NCBI RefSeq assembly: GCF_040869045.1
Contig: NC_090322.1
Span: forward strand, 183,333,477-183,397,476
Origin: Eurosta solidaginis
Taxonomy: Eukaryota > Arthropoda > Insecta > Diptera > Tephritidae
Reading direction: 5' to 3'
Length of the DNA stretch: 64,000 nucleotides
Made by a program: the position numbers and the translations under genes. Each line of letters opens with the position of its first letter. Within the stretch, counting starts at the first letter, position 1. Positions 43,435-54,469 of the stretch are shown here, one piece after another. Under the pieces are notes generated by a model. The model had not been told where the DNA came from and ran no database searches. It saw only the letters and a program-made list of their open reading frames with translations.

Positions 43435-45140
43435 CACATAGGAGGAAGAGAAAAACTACCTAACGCACGTCTTCAACCTATCGCTGAAGTCTTTTGTCGC
43501 TCCCGAACAATGGAAAATGGCAAGGATAATTCCTCTCCTAAAGCCTGGTAAACCAGTTAAAGAAGGCGAGTCATATCGACCAATATCACTCCTTTCGCCA
43601 GTAGCGAAGACATTGGAAACCGTCTTGGTCCATCATTTCACGGCGAATCTTCGCCTAGCTACTCACCAACATGGCTTCCGCAAAATGAATGGCACCACCA
43701 CCGCGCTAAACGTCATAAACACTCAGTTAAATTACGGACTAAATCAGTAAAAAACCCATGACAGGGAGATGCTCGTGACCCTTGACTTGTCAAAAGCTTT
43801 TCAGACAGTCAACCACGGTACGCTACTCCAAGACATACATGGTTGAGACCTTCCCACTTGTCTACAAAGAATGACCGCAAATTACCTGATTGGTCGGAAG
43901 CGTAGGTTTAATTTAGGAACGAAACCTCTAATCCTAGGAAAATTAAACAGGAGGTACCACACGGTGGTGTCCTATCCCCGCTTCTGTTTAATTTATACAT
44001 ATAAAGGCTCCCGTCCCCACCAGAAGGAGTTACAGTCATTTCCTATACCGACGACTGCGCGATTATGACAACAGGACCTGGCCCTTGAATAGGTGAACTA
44101 GTTTCTAAAATAAACAGTTATCTCAAACCCTTTCTAATTTCTTCACATCGTGCAACCCAGCATTATCACCGGCATTATCCACGGCCAATCTGTTTACGAC
44201 GTGGAAGCAACCGATGTCGCAAATTTTGTACGTTCACGTCTATGGCGTCACACTACCGACTGTCAAGTCACCCAAAGATCTTAAGGGTAACGTTCTATAA
44301 TACTCTGACCTTCAAGGCGCATGCCACCGAAATTGTATCTTAAGTACAAAACCGCAACAATATTCTAAAGTCGCTTAACAACAGCACCTGCGGAAAAGAT
44401 GAATAAACGTACAAAGCAATTGGCTGGCCACTCATGTGCTACGCGTCACCAGTTTGGTTGCCTGGTCTTAAAAACACATACTAGAAAAGGCTGCAGGCCC
44501 GTCAAAATGCTGCAATCAGAACTGCCACGGGACGTCTCCTTATGACCCCCGAACACCACCTATGTACATAGTGCGGCCAAAGAGCTCAACAACTAGGAAA
44601 TCCTACCAAACAACAATTTGATCTAGCCGCACCTGCACGGGGGTTAATGCAACATTTGCATCAGCACTATGACGAGATACGGAACCTGCCAACACAGCCA
44701 TTTGATCCAGACAAGCACAAGGAGGCCCTAAGCAAAATCCACACAGAATCGGTAAACTCTTTTCCCTGGACGCGCCCGGTGAACCCTGTCATCAATATAC
44801 AATATCCTACCCTTGCAGTAGAAGGAAGCACAATATCAAGGGAGACACGAGTCACCCTGACGCAACTTCGTTCTGGATACTGTAACAGGTTAAACTTTTA
44901 CTTGCCCAGAATAAACCCCGACATACGTAATGTATGTCCTACATGCAATGTGTCCCCACAAGAGACCAACCATATTTTCAGTTGTAATGTGGAACCTACG
45001 CCTCTAACACCAATTTCCCTATGGTCCTCCCCTGTTGAAATTTCCAGTTTCCTTGGACTCCCGTAAGAGGACTTTGATCACAATTTGTGAGTGTTTGTAC
45101 CCACTAAATGAAGCGAAGCACTGTTAACACAACAGCAGAA
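43435..45140 (+). pseudogene. LINE E, longest copy: reverse transcriptase to 3' end
   Basis: Encodes, with frame breaks: ARIIPLLKPGKPVKEGESYR, PISLLSPVAKTLE, HQHGFRKMNGTTTALNVI, TLDLSKAFQTVNHGTLLQDI (first RT aspartate kept), then VISYTDDCAIMTTG (YxDD box, YTDD at 44044-44055), TYKAIGWPLMCYASPVWLPG and a final open frame 44647-45066 containing LTQLRSGYCNRLNFYL and a C-x2-C-x8-H-x3-C cluster (CPTC..H..C). This is a jockey-like non-LTR reverse transcriptase lacking the endonuclease domain. Stops near 43748 and at other points make it non-functional. The 3' end resembles the AAC-tailed copies at 24411 and 17060. Confidence 0.85.
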
Positions 45141-45375
45141 ACACTTGTGTTTTTTTTTCGTTAAATCATCGGCCGCAAAGCTCGACCCATATAGTTAAAC
45201 AATGATCCAAAATAAATATCAAACAAGGACAAGAGAAATTACTTGCTGTCATCTAAGAAAAAAATAAGAACAATGGAAACTACGTCAATGTGGACGAATA
45301 TTATAAACTCGTCAATTGAAAATTTAAGTCCTTTATCGAAATAAAATCAGACTTAAAAAGTCTCTCATCATACCT
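45141..45375. other. No recognised feature
   Basis: A T-run at 45150 and AT-rich unique sequence. Confidence 0.4.
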
Positions 45376-45492
45376 GTACTAGAGATATACGCCGCCGATA
45401 AACGCCGCCGCCGATTTTGGTCGTTTTTCGCACGCCGCCGACAAATGTCAAAAATATCATCGCGGCGGCGGCGGCGGCGGCGTCCGGCGCGA
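45376..45492. repeat. GC-rich CGCCGC repeat block 2
   Basis: Starts CTAGAGATATACGCCGCCG and contains CGCCGCCGCCGATTTTGG, then a (CGG)n run of about 7 units at 45461-45483. Resembles 5812-5912, with the same CTAGAG-type edge. Confidence 0.65.
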
Positions 45493-46720
45493 TACTATAT
45501 TTTCTCGTTTAAGACTGTTTAGGCCATGTATTGTTCATGTCGAAAATTGGTCGGATATGGTCGAAAGTAGTATCAACGGATGCGCATCACTGCCAGTTAT
45601 AAGAAACTAATTGCGAAGTTTAACTCTTTCTAACTGTTCAAAAGTTATTTAAAAAAACAGGCGTTTTCGATGTCAGCTTAACACGCACTTTGCATCACCC
45701 AATTCACCAATTTATTAAAACAAAACACTAAAAGGAAAGTTTAATAATAAATTTATATGCCCACTTTGCATTTTTTTTTTTTTTTTTTTTTTTTCAAAAA
45801 TTAATAATGAACAATGAATTCAAATAAAATGACCCGCAAGTTTTAAAAAAAAGCAAATTAGCTAAAAAAGGTGCCGATTTAAAAAAAAATTATATTACGA
45901 TTGGTTGAAAGAATAAGCGGAATTAGTTATGTAAAATCATTTATCCTTGATCCTGATTCTTACCTCATACTTAAGTTGAGGATATATGTACGTATGAGAA
46001 GGGTTTGAAAAATCACTTGGGCTTACATTCAAACATTTGTTGTTTATTTGCGAAACTATACAATAGCGTCTGAAATGTTAATTTTGATTTTCACACTTCA
46101 TCCTTCAACACCCAAGTCGCCCGGTTTGACATTTCGTAAAGTTGGCGGCGTTATCCAAAACTAGTGCCTTGGATTGAATCACATTGATTATAGTCTATCA
46201 ACCAAGTTTAAATATCACCTACACGTTACGGCGTCTTTTACAAATGTGAATACGTAGGTACATATATTTACCAGGTGTGGCTTTGTCCTTCGCAAGAACA
46301 CTCAAAGTGGTGAAGTAAAAGCTTTCCCAAGACAGTGGAACTAATGACCGCGTGTGCTACTACCCTAACGTAGCAGACAGTCGAACTAGTCTGAAAACTG
46401 AAGCTACGCGGTCATCCATAAAGAGCTCTTATATCATAAGGCCGGAAAACCACAGTTAACATCTTTCAACTTAAAATCGGACGACTTTCATTCTAAAATA
46501 TCGGTTTTGGTTTAACGAAGACTATTGAAATCAATGTTGTGAAGACAAACGTCTGCAAAATTTGGTCCACATTTTAAAAATTTTATCCAGGGTCCTTGTA
46601 AAATTTTAATTATATAGATGCGCCGAAGATTATACGATTTTCACCCATTCCGCAACAACAGCAACAGAGAAGACAGAATCGCTCTTGGAGTATTCGGTTA
46701 AAAATTACCTTAAGCGGTTT
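45493..46720. other. No recognised gene; poly-T run
   Basis: A T-run of ~25 at 45770-45794. A short inverted pair ATGACCGCGT (46344) and ACGCGGTCAT (46404). Otherwise unique. Confidence 0.45.
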
Positions 46721-47137
46721 TTAAACGGTTTTATTTAGCTTGACTTGACAGGCTGGTTGGTTGGCTGGCTGGCACGAATTTTGTAATTGAAATTTAAGTA
46801 ACTTCCCGATAAGCTACAAGCTTTAAACTTGGAATATAGTTCAGAACCCGATGACAATGCAATAATAAGAAAAAAATCGCCGCTAGGTTGCGCAAGGATC
46901 GAGAAATTTACAAAAATCGTATTTGTGGTCCGATTTGGCTCATATTTGGAACACATAACACATACAAGAATAGAAAGCGACCTATGAAAAAAATCGCCGC
47001 TAGGTGGCGCAAGGATCGAGATATTCACAAAAATCGTATTTGTGTTCCGATTTGGCTCATATTTGGAACACATAATACAAACATGAATAGAAAGCGACCT
47101 ATCATGTCCGATTTGGCTGATATTTGGAACAAATATT

Positions 47138-48262
47138 CACCCCTATTCTGCATTTCGATTACGTTCCCGTTCTACGCTCCGCTTTAATCGAAGTTTGGTA
47201 TTCTGCATTACGACGGAATCGTAAAGAGAAGAGGAAGAGCAAATGATTTTTCGAAATCAGCTGTTGGTACGGAATGTGTGAACATTGGAACAAAATAAAT
47301 TAATGAAAATTTGTAAAAAACACTGAAAAACGTTTATATTTTATTATCCACGCCATTTTGTACAAAAAAAAGCAATAGAATATATTGCCGCAGTGTTATA
47401 TTTTTTTGAGTGAAGTGCTTTCATAATTGTAAGTGCGTTTTTGTCGTTCTTTTGGCCAATTCCCTGCCGTGGCCACCAAGTTTTGTTAAAACGGATTCCT
47501 GCACGAATATAGTTGACATTTTTGAATTTTAAGGATGCTAATTTCATTGCACTGACCTAAAATACTTTATAAAGGTTTATTTATTCTTTCCCCAAAGATT
47601 GTTTACGTTTGCGCTTCACCTTCCTCTACTCCGGCAGCTTGCTTTGGCATATAACTGGACCCAACGAACAGACACAAATTATAGCTGTCTATTATAATGG
47701 AATCAATAGCCGCGGTATTATTTGTGGAGTTGGAAACCAACGCATACGAAAATGGCCAGGCGAGTATGGAAAGGCAAATATTGCGAAATTTGTGTAATCC
47801 ATTTGAGATGAGTGACGAATTGTAAGAAATTGAACTTAAAAGTGGTAAAGTTTAATGATTTATTTTCTTATTTAGGTTCAAAAAAAACTTTCGACTTAAC
47901 AAGGATGCTTTCAAGTATGTGCTAGATACTTTTGCGGGGCAAGTACGTCCAAGGACTTCGACATCGACATGTTGTTTTTGACCTGGAAACATATAAAAAA
48001 CAATCATCATCAAGCCTTCTACGTTTCTTAACAAGTTTTACTTACATTTTTGTTAAAATTCTGTTATAAATTAATAAAAAAATAAAAATAAAATATTTTT
48101 CCGCCAACTAATTTGCAACTTAGAAAAACGGAACTACGATCGAAATTCAGAATACAAAAAATCGAACGATTCGAAGTTGGATCGAAAGATATTGGAACAC
48201 AGAATACCAAAATTGCCAAATCGAAAAAATTCCAATCCAAGTCGAAATGCAGAATAGGGCTG
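47138..48262 (+). mobile_element. PIF/Harbinger deletion derivative, copy 2
   Basis: The ends CACCCCTATTCTGCATTTCG and ATGCAGAATAGGGCTG are inverted repeats. ATT flanks both sides (47135-47137 and 48263-48265), the 3-bp duplication length expected of the superfamily. 1125 bp, same derivative as 8575-9647 but with 48 bp more of coding sequence. Confidence 0.88.
47697..47980 (+). pseudogene. Harbinger-type transposase N-terminal remnant (copy 2)
   Basis: Exon 1 starts at 47697 with MESIAAVLFVELETNAYENG and ends FEMSDE. Donor GTAAG at 47822, acceptor CTTATTTAG ending 47875 (54-bp intron). Exon 2 reads LFKKNFRLNKDAFKYVLDTF, then AGQVRPRTST and a stop. FRLNKDAFKYVLDxF matches the segment before the DDE domain of HARBI1-like transposases. 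The catalytic part has been deleted in this derivative. Confidence 0.72.
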
Positions 48263-48512
48263 ATTACATACAGTCCCGTAGAAGTGACATCAAAATATTT
48301 TGGATTTGGAGGAAGGACAAGCATACGTGGTGCAGAGTCGAGTAAAGTCTTTGGAAGGATTATGTATTGAGGACTTAGATTGTAACAAAGTGTCAGGAAA
48401 GAGTCCTTGTAATAATGAGTCACTACATGAACTAAATAGAATGAGAAATAATAGACAATTAAATAAAGACTAAAAACTTGAAAATAAAATAATTTAAAAA
48501 AAATGTTTAAGT

Positions 48513-48891
48513 TAAATGGTTTTATTGAAAACAATACTTACATGAAGTAATAATAATACTAAAAGCTAGAAAATAATTAGGTAGGTCCTAGGTAATAGTC
48601 ATCACACTCCTCATCAATCTAGGGTGTTGATCAGACAATTAACTAAAAGCGTTGGACGCGTCCAATTTCTATTGATAGTCATATATAAGACCAACTGAAC
48701 CTTAATCAGGTTTTGCTACGCCTCACATTTTTAGAAATTTCACGCATCCAACGCTTTTATTTAATTGTCTGATCAACGCCCTAGATTGATCAGGAGTGCG
48801 ATGACTAGTACCTAGGACCTACCTAATTATTTTCTAGCTTTTAGCATTATTATTACTTCATGTAAGTATTCTTTTCAATAAAACCGTTTAA
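48513..48891. repeat. Palindrome within family C, copy 2
   Basis: Same nested stem-loops as 19395-19773, slightly diverged (AATTAACTAAAAGCGTTGG in the inner arm). Confidence 0.85.
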
Positions 48892-49551
48892 CTTTAAATT
48901 TTTTTTAAATTATTTTTGAAAGAAAGAAATACAGAAAGATTGGATTATGTATGAGTTTTTCCACTAAAAGCAAATTTTCTCTAAATAAAACACAGAATAT
49001 TTTTTTTGCTTTAAAAATTTATTTTATTACATATTTTTATGCCTAAGACCATTTTACCCACTCTTGTTGCTATTTACAACTGCTCCTTAAATATGAGGGT
49101 ACGATTATTGATAAAAAGTTAAACAATATGAATTATCGTATTATACATTTATATAAAAATTTGTTTCGAACGACAAATCGTTTAACGATCAAATCGATAA
49201 AAATTAAAAATATGTAAAAATAAAATTAGTTTCTATTTGTTTAGCACTTATCTAAATGCAGTAGTGTGAAAAACACAAAATACATATGTGTAAATATGTA
49301 GGTGCATACATACTAGGGCTTTTATTCCCGTTGTGCCGGAACTTTCAAAAGTGATTATAGCAGCAGCAAAGCACTCACACATTTGCCGCGCTTCTACGCT
49401 CAGAAAAAACCACTTACATAAAATGCGGAAAAAAATTTCTTCGTTCTTCGAATTGAGGAAATTTTCTATAGAATGCGCAAGAGTTTCTATTTTTGTATAA
49501 AAAATTGAGCTATCGCTTGTTTTATTCCAGAGCCCTTATTTACATACATAC
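48892..49551. other. No recognised gene
   Basis: AT-rich. 49315-49535 is flanked by AGGGCT and AGCCCT, with TTTATTCC near both ends, possibly a small degraded element. Confidence 0.35.
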
Positions 49552-49743
49552 AAGGCGAATTCAGTAGCAGGTGTTGTTATCCCAACAGCTGATTGCATCT
49601 TCTTGATTATTTTCCATACAAAGCCTTGGCACAACAAGGTGTTAGTTAATCGAAATAAATGAAAATTTTCATTTGACTTGACATTCTTCTGCACGGCGAA
49701 TTGGTTGAATTCGCTTTGCCATCGCCTTGTATGGATTCGCCTT
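49552..49743 (-). repeat. MITE F, copy 2
   Basis: Left end CAAGGCGAATTCAGTAGCAG and right end TATGGATTCGCCTTG are inverted repeats. The inside matches 42990-43170 in opposite orientation (CAGCTGATTG, ATTCTTCTGCACGGCGAA). ~190 bp, noncoding. Confidence 0.8.
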
Positions 49744-51459
49744 GGTTACATAAACTCGTTTCGAAAGAAATTTGTATGCAGTTTGACTGCTTTCAAATCG
49801 CTTTTCCATTTGAATCGAGTTACAGAATAAGGCCCAGTAGTCTTTGAGAGTATTTTTTTGAGTAGTGCCTTGCGAGTAAGAAAGTACTTCGGTTTCCTCC
49901 AACCACATCTGAGTACAGGCATGATATTTTCGTGTCCTAAATCTTGAAACTATTAATATGTTATAGGCGGAAGAGTAATAAAAAAACGTCCCTTGACTTC
50001 CCAAAAACTACAAGGCAGTTTTTGTTAATAATAATGTATTCAATAGGAGAGTTTTAAGCAGCCCCTTGAAAACCTTCCAAAAGAATAATGTAGCTTTTCT
50101 ACGCGTTTTCTCTAAAGTGTTGTATAAAATTGACATCTTTCAAACTTATAGTCGCAGCATGTTCCTTCTAGTCAGCCTTAAATCTTTAGGTCCAACGAAT
50201 TTGTATGAAAAATTTTAAAGTGATATATTTTTACTCCATATTTTTAGATAACGACAGCGATTGATGAACTCTGTATTAGGTTTTTTGTCTCTTAATTAAT
50301 TATCATAATTATATACAGGTGAGTTTCTTAATTGAGTTAGATTTTGATTGTTCCCTTGTCTCGGCCGTTTGCTTCGCGTTCTCTAAAAATTGGGGGAAAA
50401 GTTAAACGAAAGTTCACTTGAAGTTTACATTGATTTTTATAAAAAGGTGGAAGGATTAAGCAATCATAATTATTTAATTTAAATTATCCTTATACACAGC
50501 AAGGGAAGAGAGCAATTCCATACTCGAAATAGGTATCCCCTACCTATTTAATAAATGAACAGCTTTTTCTGTAGGGTTGTTCCGTAAAAATGTTGGTGTG
50601 ATTGTTTCAATTAATAACAAAATTTAAAATATATCACTGTATCTCTACAGATCAGCAACTGGGTATGAACTGCTGGGGCGAACTTTTGGGTAGGGGCAAT
50701 TTCAATTCTACCTGCTGTGTCTTGTGGTGGCTTAAAAAAAACAACACAAGCAATTTTACGATCTGCAATTGTGTCACAGTGATGCCTTGGTTTTAAAAGG
50801 GGGTTGTAAAAACGCTAATTTCTAATCATTTTTTTTTAAATTTCTTTTCTATTACTAAGTTAAATTCATTTTTTCATTTACATATGTTCTGACTAAATAA
50901 ATTTATAAAGAGAAAAATAAACTCCAAAAAGAAAAAACATAGGCATTTCAAAGTGGGGTTTTTCAAAATTTGCCCCTACGACCCAAAGGGGGGACATCAG
51001 AATTCGTTTTAGAGGTATGGTTCCTTCGGCAAAGTTTCTTATTTTGATCCTTAGAATACGATTTTCACAGAGCAATGAGTGATTTTTAAATCGACCCGCC
51101 CTAGTATTTATGTATCACTTTCGTGACATACAATTTTCGCTCAATACTTAAGAAATGATATAACTTTAAGAGATAGTAGGTATTGCTAATTGACATTCGT
51201 TTTGCAAAATTAATTTTTTTTCTAATTTTTCTAATTAATTTTTAAATTCGGCCGATTTGAGTCTCTTCAGAATTCAATTACAAAAATTTCTGTACAAAAA
51301 CGATCAAAATTGGTTAATATTTGTGATATGTAGGTGGTTTTGAATGAAAAAAAAAAAATAAAGCAATCTAAATACCTTGAGAAATATCACCCCTACGCCC
51401 TTACAGCAAGAGCGTCCTGCCACACGCTGCATGCCACACATTGAAAGCTAAATAAAAAT
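49744..51459. other. No recognised feature
   Basis: A 111-codon minus frame at 49669-50004 partly overlaps MITE F and has no motif. The rest is AT-rich unique sequence. Confidence 0.4.
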
Positions 51460-51520
51460 AATAATTAAATGCAAGGCGCAATATACCTCCGAAGGCATTT
51501 AGGCCGATCTTAATGCTTTG
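51460..51520 (-). mobile_element. SINE tail fragment
   Basis: AAATGCAAGGCGCAATATAC, CTCCGAAGGCATTTAGGCCG match the 3' end of the minus-strand SINE at 59370-59420. Confidence 0.7.
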
Positions 51521-53010
51521 AGTAATATCCCCCGAAGGGGTCTGATAATAGGCATGGTAATAGGGCCATGATATTAGGAGCTTGTCGCGTTTTGGTATCT
51601 TGCCACTAGTTGAATAACAGGGATCAGTTCAATAATATTTATTTGAATATTTTCCACAATATTTACACGTGCTAGTTAGTTCAGTGCCCAGAGCACCTGA
51701 CACCATGACAGTTAAAAAATTTAATTTTTTATTACATTTTCTTCATTATAACTACTGTTTAGCGAAATACCGGCATTATAAAGTTGTTTCGGAATTAAAT
51801 TCCTTAGTACGTATTCACCTTCTGATTTTTCTTGCATTTTTATTGCGCTGCATTGTTTTAATGTCGAGTAATTAAAATCAAGCTACTAAATTATAATTTG
51901 TTGGTAATCGATATGTTATTGATATACTTAGTCCTTTCTGCCACATGTAAATTAATATAAACACCTAAAAGCTTATATGCTCGAGCATACATTAAGTCAA
52001 ATTTATACAATAATAAAATTCCATACATACAAAGAATTACAAACATAAAGTTATATCTCATCGTAATCATATTTTTATTTATTTAATTTTTTTATTTAGT
52101 AAGTGATTAAAGTTGTGATAAACATCTACTTATATATAAAAATTAATATTATTAAGCAAATTTACAATATTTTATTTTACGTTTATAGCCTTCAAAGATA
52201 AATAAAAAGAATAAAGATAGTACGTAATTATTTTTGATTATATTTCGAGAAATTTCTTTAGTGTTTTTAAGAGTATTAGTTGCTGTTTTTTTGTTTTTCT
52301 TGTTTTAACATAATTTAGAAAAACATATTTAAGTTTTTTTTAAACTAAATTAAATAAAAAGAAAATTACAACGAGTCAACAACAAATGCATTACATACAT
52401 AAATATATACTTATATAATAAGCCCTTTATATATTTATTAGCGTGTTTATGCACATCTATGAGTATTTTGATGAATAAACGAGTACATAGTTCCGTTATA
52501 TAAAGCATCAATTTTTTTTTTTTCGTTGTAATACAAATAAATATTTCACATACAAACCTATCAACCCACTATCCACTAAATTGCCCTGCAGAGATTAGGG
52601 TTTATTTTTGCCCTCTTCAATCATTTTCAAAACGTATGTTAATAGCATAAGAACGATTATTAATACCGGAATTGCCGAAACGAACTGAGTAAACACTTCA
52701 CAGGAAGGTTAACAAACGTATAATTTTTATAACAATTTTTTATTTTCGCTTTTTTTGTTGATAACATTAAAAATCAATTTAAAAAAAATCTACTTATTAC
52801 TGATCAATAAATTTCTGCATCTTTTAATATCTCTCCCGTTACCTTCGGCAGTGTGGGAAATTATCCTCTTTGAGAGATATTTCACTATAAAATTTAGTAA
52901 ATGGGAAAAAAAGGTGAAATTTGTTTGTCTTCCATATAAAAAAGAGGTATTGTCATGTAGCAAAACAGCATATGTATCTGATTCATGCCATATAAGCCAA
53001 GGATATTAAA
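51521..53010. other. AT-rich, no recognised gene
   Basis: Very AT-rich with many T-runs and ATTTA/TATATA words. No shared repeat and no motif-bearing frame. Confidence 0.45.
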
Positions 53011-53011
53011 T

Positions 53012-53835
53012 TTTGATTCAGAGATGATACGTGCGGCAAATGCAGCGCTCAAAAATAAAAAAATTAAGACAACTGTAAGGCACGGCGGCGGAAGTGTGAT
53101 GATTCTTGCCCAGCTTGGCTACGTCTGGAGTTGGCAATATAACTTTCTTTGATTGCACAATGCACAAAAATGTGTATTTAACTTTACTAAAAGACAATTT
53201 GTCGCAAAGTGCCCCTAATTTAAGGCCCAAAGACATTCCACTTCTGCGCAGTTTTGGCGCTTGCGTTGCGTCAACAGCTGACTTTGAATACACACTTTTT
53301 TTTTACGATGTTCCTAATCCACAGATGACGGCCACGTCAAAGTATCCCAAAATAAATTCAAAAACTTACCCTATGCTGGCATTGTCAATTCATTTCTTTA
53401 CAGCTCTTTAATTTTGCACACATTTATTTCGTTTTCAATTAATTTTATTCAATACGTAAAAATGGTTTCTTTCTTGGGGCAGGAAAACTTTCAACGTGCG
53501 TTCTTTCAAAGTGACGCCAGCGACAAAAAACGATATGTTAGGGCCTTTAGGTTAGGTATTGTGCAGTCATGGTTAATATGGACGTGTCCACACCTCATGA
53601 ATCCACTTCCACAATCTCTCGACTTATATGTCATTGAAAATTTGTGGCCAATTTTGGACTCTTCTACACGGCAAAGACTGATTAGTGAGATTAGAGATTT
53701 AAAAACTACTATTGTCGAAGAATGATATCACGCGAATGACAGAAGATACCAAGGAATCGTGTATTTTCGTAAACCTATGAACACACGAAACCTTAACCAA
53801 TTTAAAATTCGACGTCAAAAACTCGACTAGTAAAT
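53012..53835 (+). pseudogene. Tc1-like transposase relic
   Basis: Encodes FDSEMIRAANAALKNKKIKT, TVRHGGGSVMI, after a frame break SGVGNITFFDCTMHKNVYLT, LLKDNLSQSAPNL, then after about 240 bp of unrelated sequence RAFFQSDASDKK and NPLPQSLDLYVIENLWPILD, DLKTTIVEEW. HGGGSVM and SPDLxxIENLW are Tc1-family signatures, and the final catalytic glutamate (IENLW) is kept. The first part of the protein and both terminal repeats are not seen. Confidence 0.8.
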
Positions 53836-54081
53836 CAATTTATGTAAAAATGTCATTAGTGAATAATGGAGATGCCAAAACAAAATGTACTTATTGATCA
53901 TGTTAACTTTTTCATTCCGTATGTTCGGAACATTCGTCTCCATTTAAGAATTTGTGGATTCGTTTTATATTTGGAATATTACGTACATACTTATTTGGAC
54001 CTCGCGAGGTAGTATCAAATGAACGTGTTCCGAATATTCTTAATTAACGGTTTATCCGGAGCACTTCCATGAATACTTAAA
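53836..54081. other. No recognised feature
   Basis: Nothing beyond AT-rich sequence. Confidence 0.4.
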
Positions 54082-54469
54082 GCCCTGGCAAAATTGATGT
54101 TGACAGCTGATCCAACCAACCTTATGGAAATCAATGTAATGTTAATGGTGCCGTACCATAACGCCCTAGCCATAAACATATCATAGCCAACCAATTGGTT
54201 TTTGGTTTTTCGCCATATCCATAACTTAAAAATATTTCAGTTGGTGAATTTATTAACTTTTTGTATATTTTATTTATTGTTTTGGATACCCTTTGACTAA
54301 GATACTTATTATTTGTGGAATATGTTTGTAATTTTTTGCGTTTTCTTCATTTTTAGGAAAATTTTACGATTTTTAGGTTAAGGCACCAAGAACTGATGCC
54401 AATTGATACGGATAAGTAAAAATGTGGTTATGAATATGGCGTTATGACTATGTCAACTTTTCCAGGCAC
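54082..54469. repeat. MITE-like element M
   Basis: The left end GCCCTGGCAAAATTGATGTT and right end GTCAACTTTTCCAGGC are roughly inverted. Subterminal CATAACGCC and GGCGTTATG also pair. It contains CCAACCAATTGGTTTTTGG, shared with 4997-5016. Noncoding. Confidence 0.6.

Larger units (their letters stand above)
46721..48891. mobile_element. Family C element, copy 2, interrupted by Harbinger
   Basis: Ends TTAAACGGTTTTATTT and AATAAAACCGTTTAA, two ~119-bp tandem units at 46868-47103, and the terminal palindrome at 48513-48891, all as in copy 1. After CATATTTGGAAC-like sequence the element is split at 47138-48262 by a Harbinger derivative and resumes at ATTACATACAGTCC, exactly where copy 1 is continuous (19137-19162). 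Confidence 0.9.

Noticed and set aside
45461..45483. Coding polyalanine or polyproline triplet repeat from CGG
   Set aside because: No open frame extends on either side; the edges match a noncoding repeat block at 5812.
47609..47797. 62-codon plus frame in the Harbinger derivative as a separate gene
   Set aside because: It is the wrong frame over the transposase exon that begins at 47697.
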